From NCBI RefSeq assembly GCF_009389715.1, contig NC_052392.1, positions 38,621,410-38,685,409 on the forward strand: a stretch of DNA of 64,000 nucleotides, given 5' to 3'. Shown piece by piece: positions 1-13,100 of the stretch. Origin of the DNA: Phoenix dactylifera. Its lineage: Eukaryota; Streptophyta; Magnoliopsida; Arecales; Arecaceae. The notes under the pieces were generated by a model. It saw only the letters and a program-made list of their open reading frames with translations, was not told where the DNA came from and ran no database searches. Made by a program: the position numbers and the translations under genes. The first letter of the stretch is position 1. Every line of letters starts with the position of its first letter.

Positions 1-2174
1 GAGTGAGGCTGTTGGGAGTAGCATAGAAGTTTCTGTTAGCGAAGAGGATAGAGTAAATCTATCAACTATTGGAAAAGAGCATGTAGCTGAGGCAGTCTCT
101 GAATCAGACATAAAGGTGAACAAGGAAGCTCTACTTAAAAATGACAGATTATCCCGTATTGCTCCTCCTGGTCTTGATGAGTTTAAAAGTAAAGCAGTCC
201 CTGCAAAGGAGAAGCCCATTTCCGCACAAGCAGGCAGTGTCATTCACAAAGTGGAACCTGGTGGGAAGGAGTATAATTATGCTTCTGCTACTAAGGGTGC
301 CAAGGTCTTAGCTTTTAATAAGGAAGCTAAAGGTGCTTCCAGCATCTTAGACAAAGATAAGGACAGGTACCTCCGAAATCCCTGCTCTGCTGAGGAGAAA
401 TATGTTGTTATAGAGCTTTCAGAAGAAACTTTAGTAGATACTATTGAGATGGCAAATTTTGAACACTACTCTTCTAATTTAAAAGATTTTGAATTGCTGA
501 GTAGTTTAGTTTATCCAACAGACAACTGGGTCAAACTTGGTAATTTTTCTGCTGCAAACGTGAAACATGCCCAGAGGTTTACTCTTCCAGAGCCGAAGTG
601 GGTGAGGTATCTAAAACTCAATTTGCTCAGTCATTATGGTTCAGAATTCTACTGTACACTAAGTGTAGTGGAGGTGTATGGAGTGGATGCTGTTGAGAGG
701 ATGCTGGAGGATTTGATCGCTGTTGAGAATAAACGATCGGAACCTGAAGAACATAAGGTTGAACAAAAACCACTGCAAGAACCAACTGATACAGATGACA
801 CCTACCAGAGGCTTGTTACAGAAACTGATGATGAAACAAAACCTGAAAACCCAAAGACAAAACATGAGTCATCAAAACATAGTGTGCCTGATCCAGTTGC
901 AGAGACAAGGCCAACACAAGTTGGAAGGATACCTGGAGATGTTGTTCTCAAGGTACTAATGCAGAAAGTCCAGTCTCTTGATGTGAATTTTTCTGTTTTG
1001 GAGCGGTATCTGGAGGAGTTGAACAGCAGATATGGGCACATATTTAAAGACTTTGATGATGATATTACTGCAAAAGATCTGCTTCTGAAGAAAATCAAAC
1101 TAGAGATAAAGAATCTTCAAAATACCAACAATGTTTTTGTACGTTGAATTTTCAATCTCCTAGTTTCTTAGGTAATTTGTTTAATTTTTAGCTATTCTTT
1201 TTAACTCACGTTGCATTCCTTGATTTCAGGTTAGTGATATTGGAGAGCTGCTCTCATGGAAAATCCTTGTTTCCTTGCAGTTGGACCAGTTGGTCAAAGA
1301 TAATACAATACTCAGGTTTGAATAATTCTTTGTTTTCTTTAGTGTTTTGAGTGTGTCAACATTCATGAAGGGGGTCCGAAGCATGATAGATGCAAAGTGT
1401 TAAAAGGAACACTCTAGACTTGGATAATCATACCACATATTTTAGAGTTTGTAGAAACACTGACAGCAAGGTCTCAATTTTTTACACTATAGAAGAAATT
1501 CATTTTCTTGACTTGCTCTCAAGCTCAGGGGCATTTGTTTTGCAATGTGGGCGTCATCTGTTTTAGTTGGTGAAGCTGCTAAGAGTTGTTACCAATGACT
1601 TGGTTTTGAGTCCCACCAGCATCATTATAAATTATCATCTCAATAAATTGCATGGGGGCCTAAAACCCCCTCTTGTTCTCTCAAAAAAGTGAAAAAAGAA
1701 CATTTATTTTGCAAGATATACAATTCTTGCTCGTCTAGCAATAGTACCTCAGCCTGTGTGCTTCTTAATTGGCTATTAACCTCTACTGGTACATATGTAG
1801 GACTTGTTGCTTTGAACAGTAATCTGTCCCCATGATGACACCCTTTGGAACAAAGAGACACTAAGAAAATTTCATAATTAGTGTTAATATATATTGTATT
1901 GATAGTATAGTTCAGCAATGCTCACATGGTGCTGACAATATGCAGATCGGAGGTTAAAAGGGTTCAAGACCATCAGTTTGACATGGAGAACAGGGGTCTT
2001 GCGGTGATATTTATAAGTTTAGTCTTCGGGTGTTTAGCAGCTGCAAGGCTGGTTATCAGTATTCTCTTGAGCTTCTGTAAATTACAAAATTCTGAAAAGT
2101 TTTGTAGCACAAACTCTGCTTGGCTCACGTTGCTGCTGAGCAGTAGCATTGTAGCTTCCATCCTGGTGTTATGA
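1..2174 (+). CDS. Mid-SUN domain protein (SUN3/SUN4-like), 3' part of the gene
   Basis: The reading frame is already open at the left edge (frame of base 2), so the 5' part lies outside the window. Exons seen: edge-1138, 1230-1315 and 1946-2174 (stop TGA). Junctions are phase 0, then phase 2 with a rebuilt Arg codon. The SUN domain lies at about 272-716: it starts [13 protein letters not shown], contains [14 protein letters not shown], and ends with [14 protein letters not shown] and [16 protein letters not shown]. An acidic/charged linker follows, then a coiled-coil segment (about 960-1310). The last exon encodes two hydrophobic segments, [18 protein letters not shown] and [18 protein letters not shown] central SUN domain followed by C-terminal membrane spans is the mid-SUN class (plant SUN3/4/5, yeast Slp1, animal SUCO). 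These proteins sit in the ER and inner nuclear membrane and help link the nucleus to the cytoskeleton. The family call is secure; which paralogue it is remains open. Confidence 0.9.
1556..1680 (+). mobile_element. Possible tRNA-derived SINE remnant in SUN intron
   Basis: Inside the last intron of the SUN gene lies a stretch with a pol III A-box-like core (TAGTTGGTGAAG, about 1565). About 35 bases on is a B-box-like core (GGTTTTGAGTCCC, about 1601; consensus GGTTCGANTCC, one to two mismatches). The order and spacing fit a tRNA-derived SINE such as the Au family. No clear target duplication was found, so this may be a decayed copy or a chance match. Confidence 0.35.
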
Positions 2175-2324
2175 CACTTGTATGCGCTAAATTTTCCTAT
2201 TTTTGCGGCAAAGATTTTACTGCATTATGAGGTTTCCACATGGAGCTAACTTTGGTGGATTTTGCTTCAATTTAGGTTTCAAATACCAGTATCACCAACA
2301 TTTCTGACCTAATTATTCACTGCA

Positions 2325-2330
2325 AATAAA
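2325..2330 (+). terminator. Candidate poly(A) signal of the SUN gene
   Basis: AATAAA lies 150 bases after the stop codon of the SUN gene, a normal distance for a plant near-upstream element. It was recognised from the motif only. Confidence 0.4.
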
Positions 2331-4114
2331 GAACTAAGAAGCATGGTCTGCATCTTGGCACATGAGCCTTCAAATAATAAAGGGTGGTTGGAAATATGTT
2401 AAAGACTTGAAATGAGCAACAGTTATTAATTTTTTGGGAGGCGCCTGCTAAATGTGATGAGACTCAATGAAAAGATTATAGTAAAGAAATGGTAGAATGT
2501 GTTTGTGGTGCAAATTTGCAAAATTCTGTTAAAAAATCAAATGTGCCTGATCCACGTAATATTATCATAATTTTGCTATCCTACATTGTTCTATACTTCA
2601 AGCATCATGGCAACCTTAAAGTATGTTATTCTTCAAGCATGCAAACAAAATTAAAGTATGGCAACCTTAAAGTTTTTTATCCATAACTTTAATTTTGACC
2701 TAAGCAGCAACTCTGCAATGACTTAAAAATAATTATTCTAAAAAATATAAAGATTCTTGGGAGACATGTGAAGCTGAACTTCTAACTTTTTCCATGAGTA
2801 ACATAACTGAACTCTGTTAGGGCTTTGCAAAGATCTTCATCTATAATATATAAACTTATTGTATAGATTTTCATCTATGTACACTAAACAGGCTATCCTT
2901 GAAATTTATCTCAATTATATTGTATAGATTACTGCACTGGTGGTGCAAAAGGAGCAAGAGATCATTTGTTTCCTTCCCTCTCCAAGGAGAAAAGTTCAAA
3001 ATAATCCCCCTTCCCAGCTCTGAATTGTACAAGGGCATATGGGACTGCTTGGTTAGAGAGTTGGAAGGGAATGTCAGCTTTTACAGGCAATGAGAGCCCT
3101 CTATGGATAAAAGGCAGGCAACAAGATGGACAGGAAAAATGGCTATTCAAAATGACAGATGAGCAATGTTGCAAACACTCAGGCGTTGAGTCGGTTCAGC
3201 TCTTTGCCTTGAAAAAGATCTAGAGTTGGCCCTCAAATTTTAATCAGAGTGAATTTAATGAAATCAAGCAAGAGATCCTCGGGCTGTTTCACTCCACAGA
3301 CAGCTTTCAAGAAATAAGATGCTTAAATCGTCACAAATTCTCATCCGACAGATCGAAGATCATGCCCTCGATACTTTACCGAATCACTTTCAAAACATTT
3401 GCTTATAAAGCATCAAGGCCAGCCTTTATAAACCATGTCGACGGTTCCATGTTAGTTTGGTGCCACAATCTAATATTCTCAAGGTTGATGCTAAGGCCCA
3501 AGCACATCCCTATACAAGAAGTTGGAGCAACTTAGAGAAGCTGAGAAGAAAGCATTGGAGCAGCTCCAGAACATAACAGCAACATATGCAATGAATACCA
3601 ACTAACATCGACTAAATAAATTCATTTAAAATCCTTGGTAACATGGTTTTGCCCTATGTGCTGTATTGCAGTCCAACAGACCCAATCTTCGGCTTTTTCA
3701 TGGTCCTGTACACTTAATTACATTGTGACCCAACAGAACCTATAAAGCCTTCCACATCTTGCTTAAACATGAATTCTCTGGCAGCTTTTCAAAATATCCA
3801 AACTCAGCCCCTCCAAAATAAACAATATGCTTCAGATTCAGCCTAACAGACTACAGCAGCTAAACCAATGCTAATGCGGTAGGGGCTAAATCTGAACCAC
3901 AACCTACTGCAAGAAATAAATCCAAACGATTTTGATGCTCCAAATTACACTTGAATCCTTTACTCGCAACAAAAGCTTTTGTTGACAGGGCAATTGCGCA
4001 GCAAAGTAGCTCTGTTTCTTGTGCCTACTCCGCATTACCACTTTGCTTCATTTCAGGGACTGCATTATCAGGTCATCCTCCGTCGCTGAGAAATGCAAGA
4101 TCAAATCAAGCTTC
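2331..4114. other. Convergent intergenic space and 3' UTRs
   Basis: This is the gap between the stop of the SUN gene (+) and the stop of the kinase gene (-). It must hold both 3' UTRs. It is AT-rich with short open frames that look like noise. The one coding-like stretch is listed separately at 3439-3605. Confidence 0.6.
3439..3605 (+). pseudogene. Coding-like relic, unidentified
   Basis: From 3519 to the TAA at 3603-3605 the + strand reads KLEQLREAEKKALEQLQNIT, then eight more residues and a stop. This is a charged heptad-like helix of the kind seen at real C-termini. Just upstream (3439-3516) another frame reads RRFHVSLVPQSNILKVDAKA and then six more residues, and the two join only with a 2-base shift. 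No donor or acceptor explains the join convincingly. It may be a captured gene fragment or a broken last exon. I do not recognise the parent protein, and chance is possible. Confidence 0.3.
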
Positions 4115-7100
4115 TTAACGATCTCGCCTCCCAATCCTGCTCGCATAGAGCAGGGCTTCGGACTGACCCCTGACACCATAGTTCTTGGACTTGACTTTGT
4201 CCAGGCGTGCTCTGCGGACTGCCTGTTGGATTTGCCGCTCATGTTCTTTAAGCATCTCCTCTATGTTTCCTCCTGGAGGCATCAATGGTCCAGAGTAGTG
4301 GATTCTGTTCTTCTTAGTGCCATAACCCTGAAAAGTCCATTTCAAATACAAGTCCATTAGAAACAGAAGTTCACCTTACAGAACAAAGACAAGTCCAGTG
4401 ACAAGAATCCCATAGTAGATTGGAGTAAAATGGAGACAAGGATTCGTTTGCCTGATGAATGAAGAACAAATGGTCAACCAGCATTAACTCAGCCGGTTGG
4501 CATCCCTCTACATATAAAAAGGTCCTAGGCTGGATGCCTCACCTATTGTCCACACCACAAATCTTAAAATAAAATAAAATAACAATTGGTTTTAACAAAT
4601 GCCTGAACAATAAAGTTACTCTGGTCAGGCTTCATGCTCTGCCTCTCAGGATGCAGATTCTACTTTTTTAGATTTGCACTACCGGCCAGCAGGATGCTGG
4701 TCATGTGGTTGATATCCTCAATGCATACATCAGAGAGAACTCAAATCTGGATGCTAGCATTCCCACAACATTTCTCAAAAAAAGAAAAACAATGATTTGC
4801 ATTTTCTAAATAGAGCACTAGCAAAAGTTTGAAAGGCAGGTTTAAACATAACTCACGACACATTAATGGCTTTGCATGTTTCTACAAAAGTAATTGCAAT
4901 TCTCAACATTCAACAATGTAATATAGTATTAGTATATTTTTGTCAACCAAATGTATCTCATCATGCATTCTCTTTACTGTCTTTAGCATCAAACACTGCT
5001 TAAATTACCTCAACTTCAAAATTTCAATATGTTTCTGTGAAAGGGAAAAAAAAAAAAAGAATCATGAATTGGAACTAAAATGTAACGTTAAAACTATTGA
5101 GTTACAGCACTATATTTGCTGTAGGCCTAACAGAACCTATGTACTTTTTTGTCTATAATTCCAGTAAATCTCAGAGAACCTGTCATTCAATTGGAACTTA
5201 TCATGATATTAGAACTTACTGCTGTAGATTCCTTGCTTACTGCGCTGCCATCCTTATGAGAGGAGGAAGGCCTATCCAGCAAGTGCTTCATCCATTCCTG
5301 CTTCTCAGAGGCATCAGCAACATCCAACTGATTATATTTCAAGCTTGGTCGATGCTCAGGCCAGTTTGCATCCTTGGCCCATTCCCTATGATTGTCCAAT
5401 TTTGTGGTACTGCTTCTTGCTGCCACTAGACCTGAGAAGCTGGACAAATCAGCAGCCCCACCATGAGGCATGTAAGATCTCTGCATTGGTGCATCTGGAC
5501 CATTAGATTGCCCCAAATTAGTGAGCGAATGGCCAGAAAATGTTTGGGCGTTGTCCCCGTATCCCTTGTTATTCCATGTGGATCTGGATACACCAGAGTG
5601 ACTGAGATGAAGAAAACCATTCTCTACTGTCCCTCTGGAAGGATGGATTGGAAAACCTGATCCTCCATCCTCTTGTGGGTTGTATTTATTGCTGCCGCTT
5701 TCGGGGTTTGCCCGTATCCGACGCTTCTGCACCAGCCATAAGACACAGAAATTGAGAAAAGTTTTTAAGCTGTTATTTATGAAACAGCTAAACCAGCAAT
5801 TGGTTAACCAACTTTGTATTTTCAAATTTATTGCTTACAAATTATTATCTTAATTACAAAATGTTATTTGTTCAGCATGAAACACAAACATGCATGAAAG
5901 TGTAAACTGTCACTGATATTTTTCCAGTTGTGCTATTATGTTCCATGCACGTGTACTTAGGGTTCCCTACAAGAGATTACATATGTTAATGAAGCAATGC
6001 TTTTTATAATTCTGTTAAAAAAAATCTGGTTTTACATGACACTTGGCACCAAAATATCTGTTTCTAAAAGTGACAAGAGTAAAAATATAGAAGCATGTCA
6101 CGTTATACTGGTGACTAGAGTAAGTTGATTTGAAAATTGAACCTTTCATTTATGTTGCTTACTTGACATGCATAATAATTTTTTTTAAAAAAAGGAAATA
6201 GACACAATGATTCTTTAGAAGATTCTGGACGGTACAGATCAAAGTTCACAATATTGGTACTAGATCCCGTACTAGTACCATCTTGGTATGGCGTTGGTAC
6301 ACCCGGTATGGGATCGATTTGGCATTACTGATACTCGGTACGCTCCTATACCATATAACATTTCGGTACCGGTATGGCATGGTATGCCTTATATGCACTA
6401 GTACAAATCGGTACAGCTACCATGCTTAAGACCAATATTGTTTATCAATGAAATAGTTAAGTGAGGACTTTTTAAGTGCGAGGAATTGCAATAAGCTGTT
6501 TCCCATCAAGGAGGGGGCGGCGGGGAGCAGTTAGTGTCAATCATGTGTTGACATGAGCAATTCACTCCATTTCTGGGCAGCATATCCAAGAGAGCAGGAC
6601 TGAAGCATTCCGAAGACACTGTATGGTGCAAGAAATACTAATTTAATGAACTGAATTGTGCAGGAAACACTACTATAATTCAACATAACTCCACAGCATA
6701 CCTAGAAAAGTCAAATGCATGAAGCATTACAAGCACATGTTTTGTGCACTTCAGATGACCAAAACATCACTTTGTTTTTTAGGCAACTATGAGTAAGGTA
6801 GTCTTCTCATCTTCCCATTTCTATGCATCAGCTTTCTCATTTGTATAAATATAATATAACAGTCTATGCATGATGCTATAAATAAATCAGAAGAATGACT
6901 GTTTAGTTAAGACCATGCTGTTCCTTTATCTTTAGCCTCAAACACCAATAATTTTGCGAGCCATGACTTACACAATTTCATGGTGTAAACCAACATATTT
7001 TTACAAAGGTTTAATTCAAACAGATGTTCTGAAGTTTTCTCATTCATTATTAGGAATAAGTGTAAGCTAGCATGGAATTAGTAAATGTCATGGTCTGTGG

Positions 7101-10100
7101 TGTTTAGATTTATATGTTTCAGTTTAAAAAAACAAAAACTAGTCAAGGGAAGCTGCAACTATCCAGAAGCATTTGATCACCCCCAGATAACAAGTGCTCC
7201 TACAAGGGTTTGTGAATCATTTTTTTTCTTTTATTTGACATGAAAAAACCGAAACTACTAGCAATGATACCTGCAATTCTGTATTGACATCTGGCATGGG
7301 CATTGTTTTTCTCCTTCCAGATTCCAATTCATGACCTTTTATAGCAGCTGCTTTTTGTCTGTTAATAATGGTATTATATATTGCAGAGGCAAAAAGTCAG
7401 CTTCTTTGTGATGACAGTTGCAGAAAAATAACATCTTAGACATTTTTATTATCTTCATAGAATGAATGTCATTATTAACTCCTAAAGGGTAATAAGACAA
7501 TTCTGTAAAGCATGCTCTAGATCTGTAAAAAGACATACCTCCTAGCTTCTTCGTTACGGAGCTTAGCATCATATTCTTTGCATGGCGGATATTTGGGCAA
7601 GCTTGACGGGTCACAAGCAAGAGGCTTTGTAGTGAAGAACTGAAAGGATAAGAAGATTCTAATGCTTTTAAAATTATCAAAATCGAGATAGACATGAAAT
7701 AGCAAATAGGAGAAATGGCTAAATATATTCAAAACAGAAACTTGATTTTGATGGATAAGCCTATGAAATATGTTGTCAAACAAACTCCAACATGTCACTT
7801 AAGGCCATGGTAACCAAAAATTAGCATCAACTACTGAACTGCAGATGTCAACAGGTATTAGTAATACGGTAATTTCATCATAGCAAGTTACATAATTAGT
7901 CCCAGTTTGGGGGCTACCTTGATGCTCTAAAAGGCATTCCTGCAGCACAGTGTTCATACACTAAAAAAGTTACTGGCTAGAAACAGAATACCTTGAGAAT
8001 TGAGAAAAAATGTGGGGTCTGAAACCCATGCAGCAAATAATTAAGACAATGTAACCTTGCTTGTAAATTGAAAGTCATATCATGCCTGTGGATAATATTT
8101 GAGATTGCATATCTAAATTAAATAACTACCACAACAACCAGTTTGCAAGTTTCCAGAGTATGACAGGATATTCCAGGCATCATATTGCAAAGATCAAGTG
8201 GCGTGTCATGCCCCCTAAATGAAAATGCTGTGCAACCATCCTGACCCTCCAATGGAAAGGAAGAAAGGTAACCCCACAACAAGGAGAGAAACAGTAGATA
8301 CCAGATAAAACACAAAAGTACTACTAGAATTCAGGATTATAGGTATGGAAAGTGGAGGAAACTTAAGAGTTAGGAATGCGCAAACTAGGTTAACATGCAA
8401 TCAACCAATAACTAGAAGTTTAAACTAAGTGCAAGAAAGGCTTAGAAGATGTGGATTGTCAAAGCAAAAATATCAACTTACCTCACTTTTAAGGGCAGAA
8501 GCAGCAGATCCCCGATCTGCTGGTTCTACAGCAAGGAGACGATCCAAAAGAACTACAGCCGAAGGAGGGAAGTTCCTAAATGCCTCACCAACACAGCGTC
8601 GGTAAGGTTGCGTGAGTTTGAAACTGGTTGCATGTGGCAACTTTAATTTCCTCCAGAACTCCTCAGATGGTGACCCACAAAGCTTAAATATCTTATGTAA
8701 TTGTTCCACCTACAAAGATTTGATCAGCAGAGATCAGGTACTTACTGAAAACCCTAAGCATTCACCAGAATGAAACACCAAATAAAATAAAGCTAAATTG
8801 ACCATATGGAATGGAAACATCCAGTCCTAGGAGAAAACAAATGAATAAAAACACCTGCAAAATCTCAGCAAAAAATACAAAGAATAGCACATCCCTAATA
8901 ATAACTAATGTTATTGCGTTCCAATTTGGTTTCTGACATAAGAATATATGCCTACAAAATGCACTAAAGAAATGATCTCTTGCAATCTAATATGGCCTGC
9001 CACATAAAGAAATGCCATAAGAATATATGCCTACAAATCTAGGTTTAGCTTCTAAACTTGGACCTGCCTTAGGTTGTAAGTATCGAATCCTAATAAATAG
9101 CCAAGTCTGCAATATCAAAAATTGGTAAACTCTAGGTCAATTTTCATCACTAATGAATAAATAGGTACAGAAATGATCTCTTGCAATCTAATATGGCCTG
9201 TCTCAGACATGACTAAGTAGCAAAGTAACTAAAATAATATCATTACAGATATGAATCCCCAGATTTCAGTTGCATAATGAAATTACAGAATTATAAGTGT
9301 GAAAGCATGTCCTTTTGTAGCAATTTTTTTCCATTCACCTGCAAGGGCATCCATAAATAAGAGCAAATTAAAAAGATGGAGGATACCTCGGTTCTTCCTG
9401 GCATAATAGGCTTCCCAGCAAACAGCTCTGCAAGGATGCAACCAGTGCTCCATAGATCAACAGAAACACCATAATCTGTAGCACCAAGCAAAAGCTCAGG
9501 AGGCCGATACCAAAGTGTTACTACACGACTTGTCAGCGGCTGCCTCTGATCAGGATTGAAAAAGGTAGCTAGGCCAAAATCTGTTATTTTAAGGATGCCA
9601 TTGTTGCTGATCAGAAGATTTGAACCCTTGATATCTCGATGTAAAACCCCATGACTATGACAATGATCGAGCCCAGAAAGTAGTTGTTGCATGTAACACT
9701 TGACCTGAAATGGAATTCGTCCATAATAAGAATATACAAATTGAAGAATTATCACATGGAAAGAATTTTGTAAGAGAAGGAGAATCAGATATTATATATT
9801 ACAGCAAACACCTGAGATTCTGAGAACTTGATACTGGGTGTTGCCGCAAGTCCAGCAAGATCATGCTCCATATATTCCAATACTAGAGACAAGCTACATG
9901 ACATCCGCGATGAAACTAACCCTTCCAGCTTCACAATATTTGGGTGGTCAAGCCTACGTAGGACATAAATTTCCCTTGCCATAAAGCGGACGCTTTCAGG
10001 ATCAACATTAACAAATCGCACTTTCTTGAGCGCAACAATCTTTCCGGTTTCAAGATCACGGGCCCTATATACAGTACTATAAGTTCCTTGTCCAATCTGC

Positions 10101-13100
10101 AAACATGGAAGGGGTACCAAAAAATAGAAAAATGAGAGCATGGAAAACATTATAAAGGACCAAAACTGATCCTTGTATGCAACTACTTTCAACAATTACA
10201 CAGTTAACATTAAAAGAAGAAATCAGCTGGTTCCCACTTAAATATCATGTAACCTAGTATCACACAGAATCTATTACAGGGATGGCATATATTAAAGATT
10301 TACATTACAGAGACATCTGGAGCAATATCAAGTTAGATCTGCAACCAAAAAAAGAACTCTTTTTAATGATATCATGATCAGAAAACTTTTTTAAGCTTGC
10401 GGTCAGAAAGTCCTCCTGAGGATCACCCTCAGGTCAATCGAACTACAACATGGGAATCAAAAAGTCACAAAAATTTAATTCTCTGTATATAAAGTTCAGG
10501 TGTTAGTTGCATGAAGGAGGTAGGAAAATGGGAGCTGGAGAAGGAACAGCAATGGGGGCACCGGTTTACAACATGTCAAGTACAGATCTACAAACTCTAG
10601 TTTATGAAGCATGGATACTTCAAAATGATTATTGTGTCCTCTGAGAAGTATGATTTAGAACCCAATACTTGCTGGATGCTTTTGAGATGTATGTAGAATA
10701 CATAAATAGATATTTTATCTTAATCTTTAGGATTCAAAAAAGGCTTCAGATACCAGATATGCCTGAGATACTTCCTGATGCCTCTAGGGATGGGGAGAGG
10801 CCTTTACTTCCTTTTAGATTAATGATAGAATTTTCCAGATGAATGACTAATTTTGGAGTTTAGCATGTTGACATTATTGTGTAGAGAGCAGATTGTCGTC
10901 TATTTATTTAAATGCTGACTGAATGATAGAGTTTGTGGACCATGTTGTCACTAGCTTTATAGATGTTTTCTTCATTCTCATATCTTAGCTGTATTATATT
11001 CTACTTTTCAGGATTTGTTATATTGGCATATCTGCATCATCATCCGTATCTGGTATCCACATTCACACTACAGACTTTAAGATGTAAGTAAATTTTGATG
11101 TTCATTTATAATAACAGTTATAATTAGACCAAACATGATGGTCTAGAGAGAAATAATATAATGATACAAGTATTGCAGTTGTAGTATGGACTCAGCATTT
11201 GACTTACTAATTGTTATGCCACTGTTCAGCACTGAAGTCAATGTACAAATCCTTCTAAAGGCACAAAATGGAAAAAATACCAAGGAACATTTTCTAATTT
11301 AATTTATATTCATCTAAAGTGTTCTCAAGCAAGAAATGATACTCCATAACTGCATGTAAGATACATTATTCATGTCCTGCAGTACATGGACAAATGCATT
11401 TTATAGCACTGATAGAAAGAAAAGCAAAGGATACAAATCTATTTGTTCACAAGTACAAAAGATCATGGACCCATGAAAAGCAAAGTAAAATCTTTTTTTT
11501 TTTCAGGTCACCGCTCTATTTTTTCAACCACCATTCTATAGTAACTGCATATCCACAAATAGGCCATGTGGTGTGCACAAGGGACTGCAATAGTAACTGC
11601 ATATCCACAAATAAGCCATGTGGCGTGCTCAAGGGACTGCATCCAACTTTTGTTTTGCATATGTGGATGCAGTCCCTTCCTTACACAGTTCTCCAGAAAT
11701 TGTAGTTCCACAATCAACAAGACCACAACACCTCTATCTTAGTTCCTGGATGAAATGCCATCCTCCCTACAGCTGTAATTGGAGCTTTACATAGTGATAT
11801 CTGGAAATGACCTGAAGATGGGCTAGTCAGTTTTAACAGGTAAATCAAAGTGATGTTGGTAAATCAAGAAATAAATAATGTTGTAACTAAAATTTGAGCA
11901 TTTCCAGTGCTGGTGGCAAAAGCTGAGGCAAGACATTATGTTGTGGTAATGGGGTACTAATGACAAAAATGCCACTCATGCTTTCAAATGCACGCATAAA
12001 AAGAATCATCAGTTATAGACATAATCTATTTTGACTGTTGCAATTTCTGATAGACATAATGCTCTGTTGATACTATTAAAAAAATTCATTTATGAGAAAA
12101 TTTTGGCTATACTATTAAGTCAGTGTTGATTGGTGTTTGTACATTGTGACAACAATTAACCCAATGGGAGTCACAGGTGGCAGTGTTGTTCATGGAAATA
12201 ATTGTGAAGACACACAAAGCACTCATGGTTGTGACACTGCTCGTGCCAAAATAAACGAATCTGATGATCATAGAAAAGACACAACAGCAAGTGGTAGAGA
12301 TTTATTCCACCACCAATTATACTATTGGCCATTCAAGTAGTTTCTCAAGACTATGGTGCATTTCTCAACAATCATTAAGGCAAAAGAATTTTTTACAAGG
12401 AATATAAAAGCAGCTTTAATGCTTGGTATACAATGTGACTAATGGGATCATAAACTTTAAAAGGACATAAGGATCGTAGGACAAGTGAAGCATACCTAGG
12501 AGCTACATAGCAAGAACAAGTACATTGCATGCAGGATTAGAAGTAACACAATATAGAAAATAAAGTGACAAAAATATACTTGGAGGGGTTTGAACATATC
12601 CAGCATAGATCAAACACATCTATAGTAAGAAGAAGAGTGACTACAATGCAGGTTGAGTGGTTGACATACAGAAACCAACAATGGTGAATAGGAACAGCTA
12701 GATAAGAATTCTAAACACCTTCTAGGAACTGGCTCTATATTAGAATTTAGCAGGAGTACAATCTATATAGCCAAAAAGCCAAATCTCGTGTCCATGTTTA
12801 CGTGCTTCACTTATTGCAGTTGCAGTCATAATGGCAATGAACCTTACAATTTGGCTCAACTCAACGAAACAAGTTAAAACCATAAGATTTCTGGGGAGTG
12901 GTGGGGTGCACAGAACCTATCAATACATCTATAATAACATCCAGGGCACCATTACAGGTAGACTGTACAATGAGACATAATCATGGCTGAAAAAGTATAT
13001 AAAGGTAGCTAGAAATTATTTAGTAGATTCGTCAGTTTTGAAATATATAACATTTATTAATGCAATATCTTAAATCTGGTACATGTGATTTCCAGTCAAG

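Noticed and set aside
9387-9704. PPE instead of APE in the kinase activation segment
   Set aside because: I recall this as a feature of the At1g54610/IBS1 family, so it is not specific to this gene.
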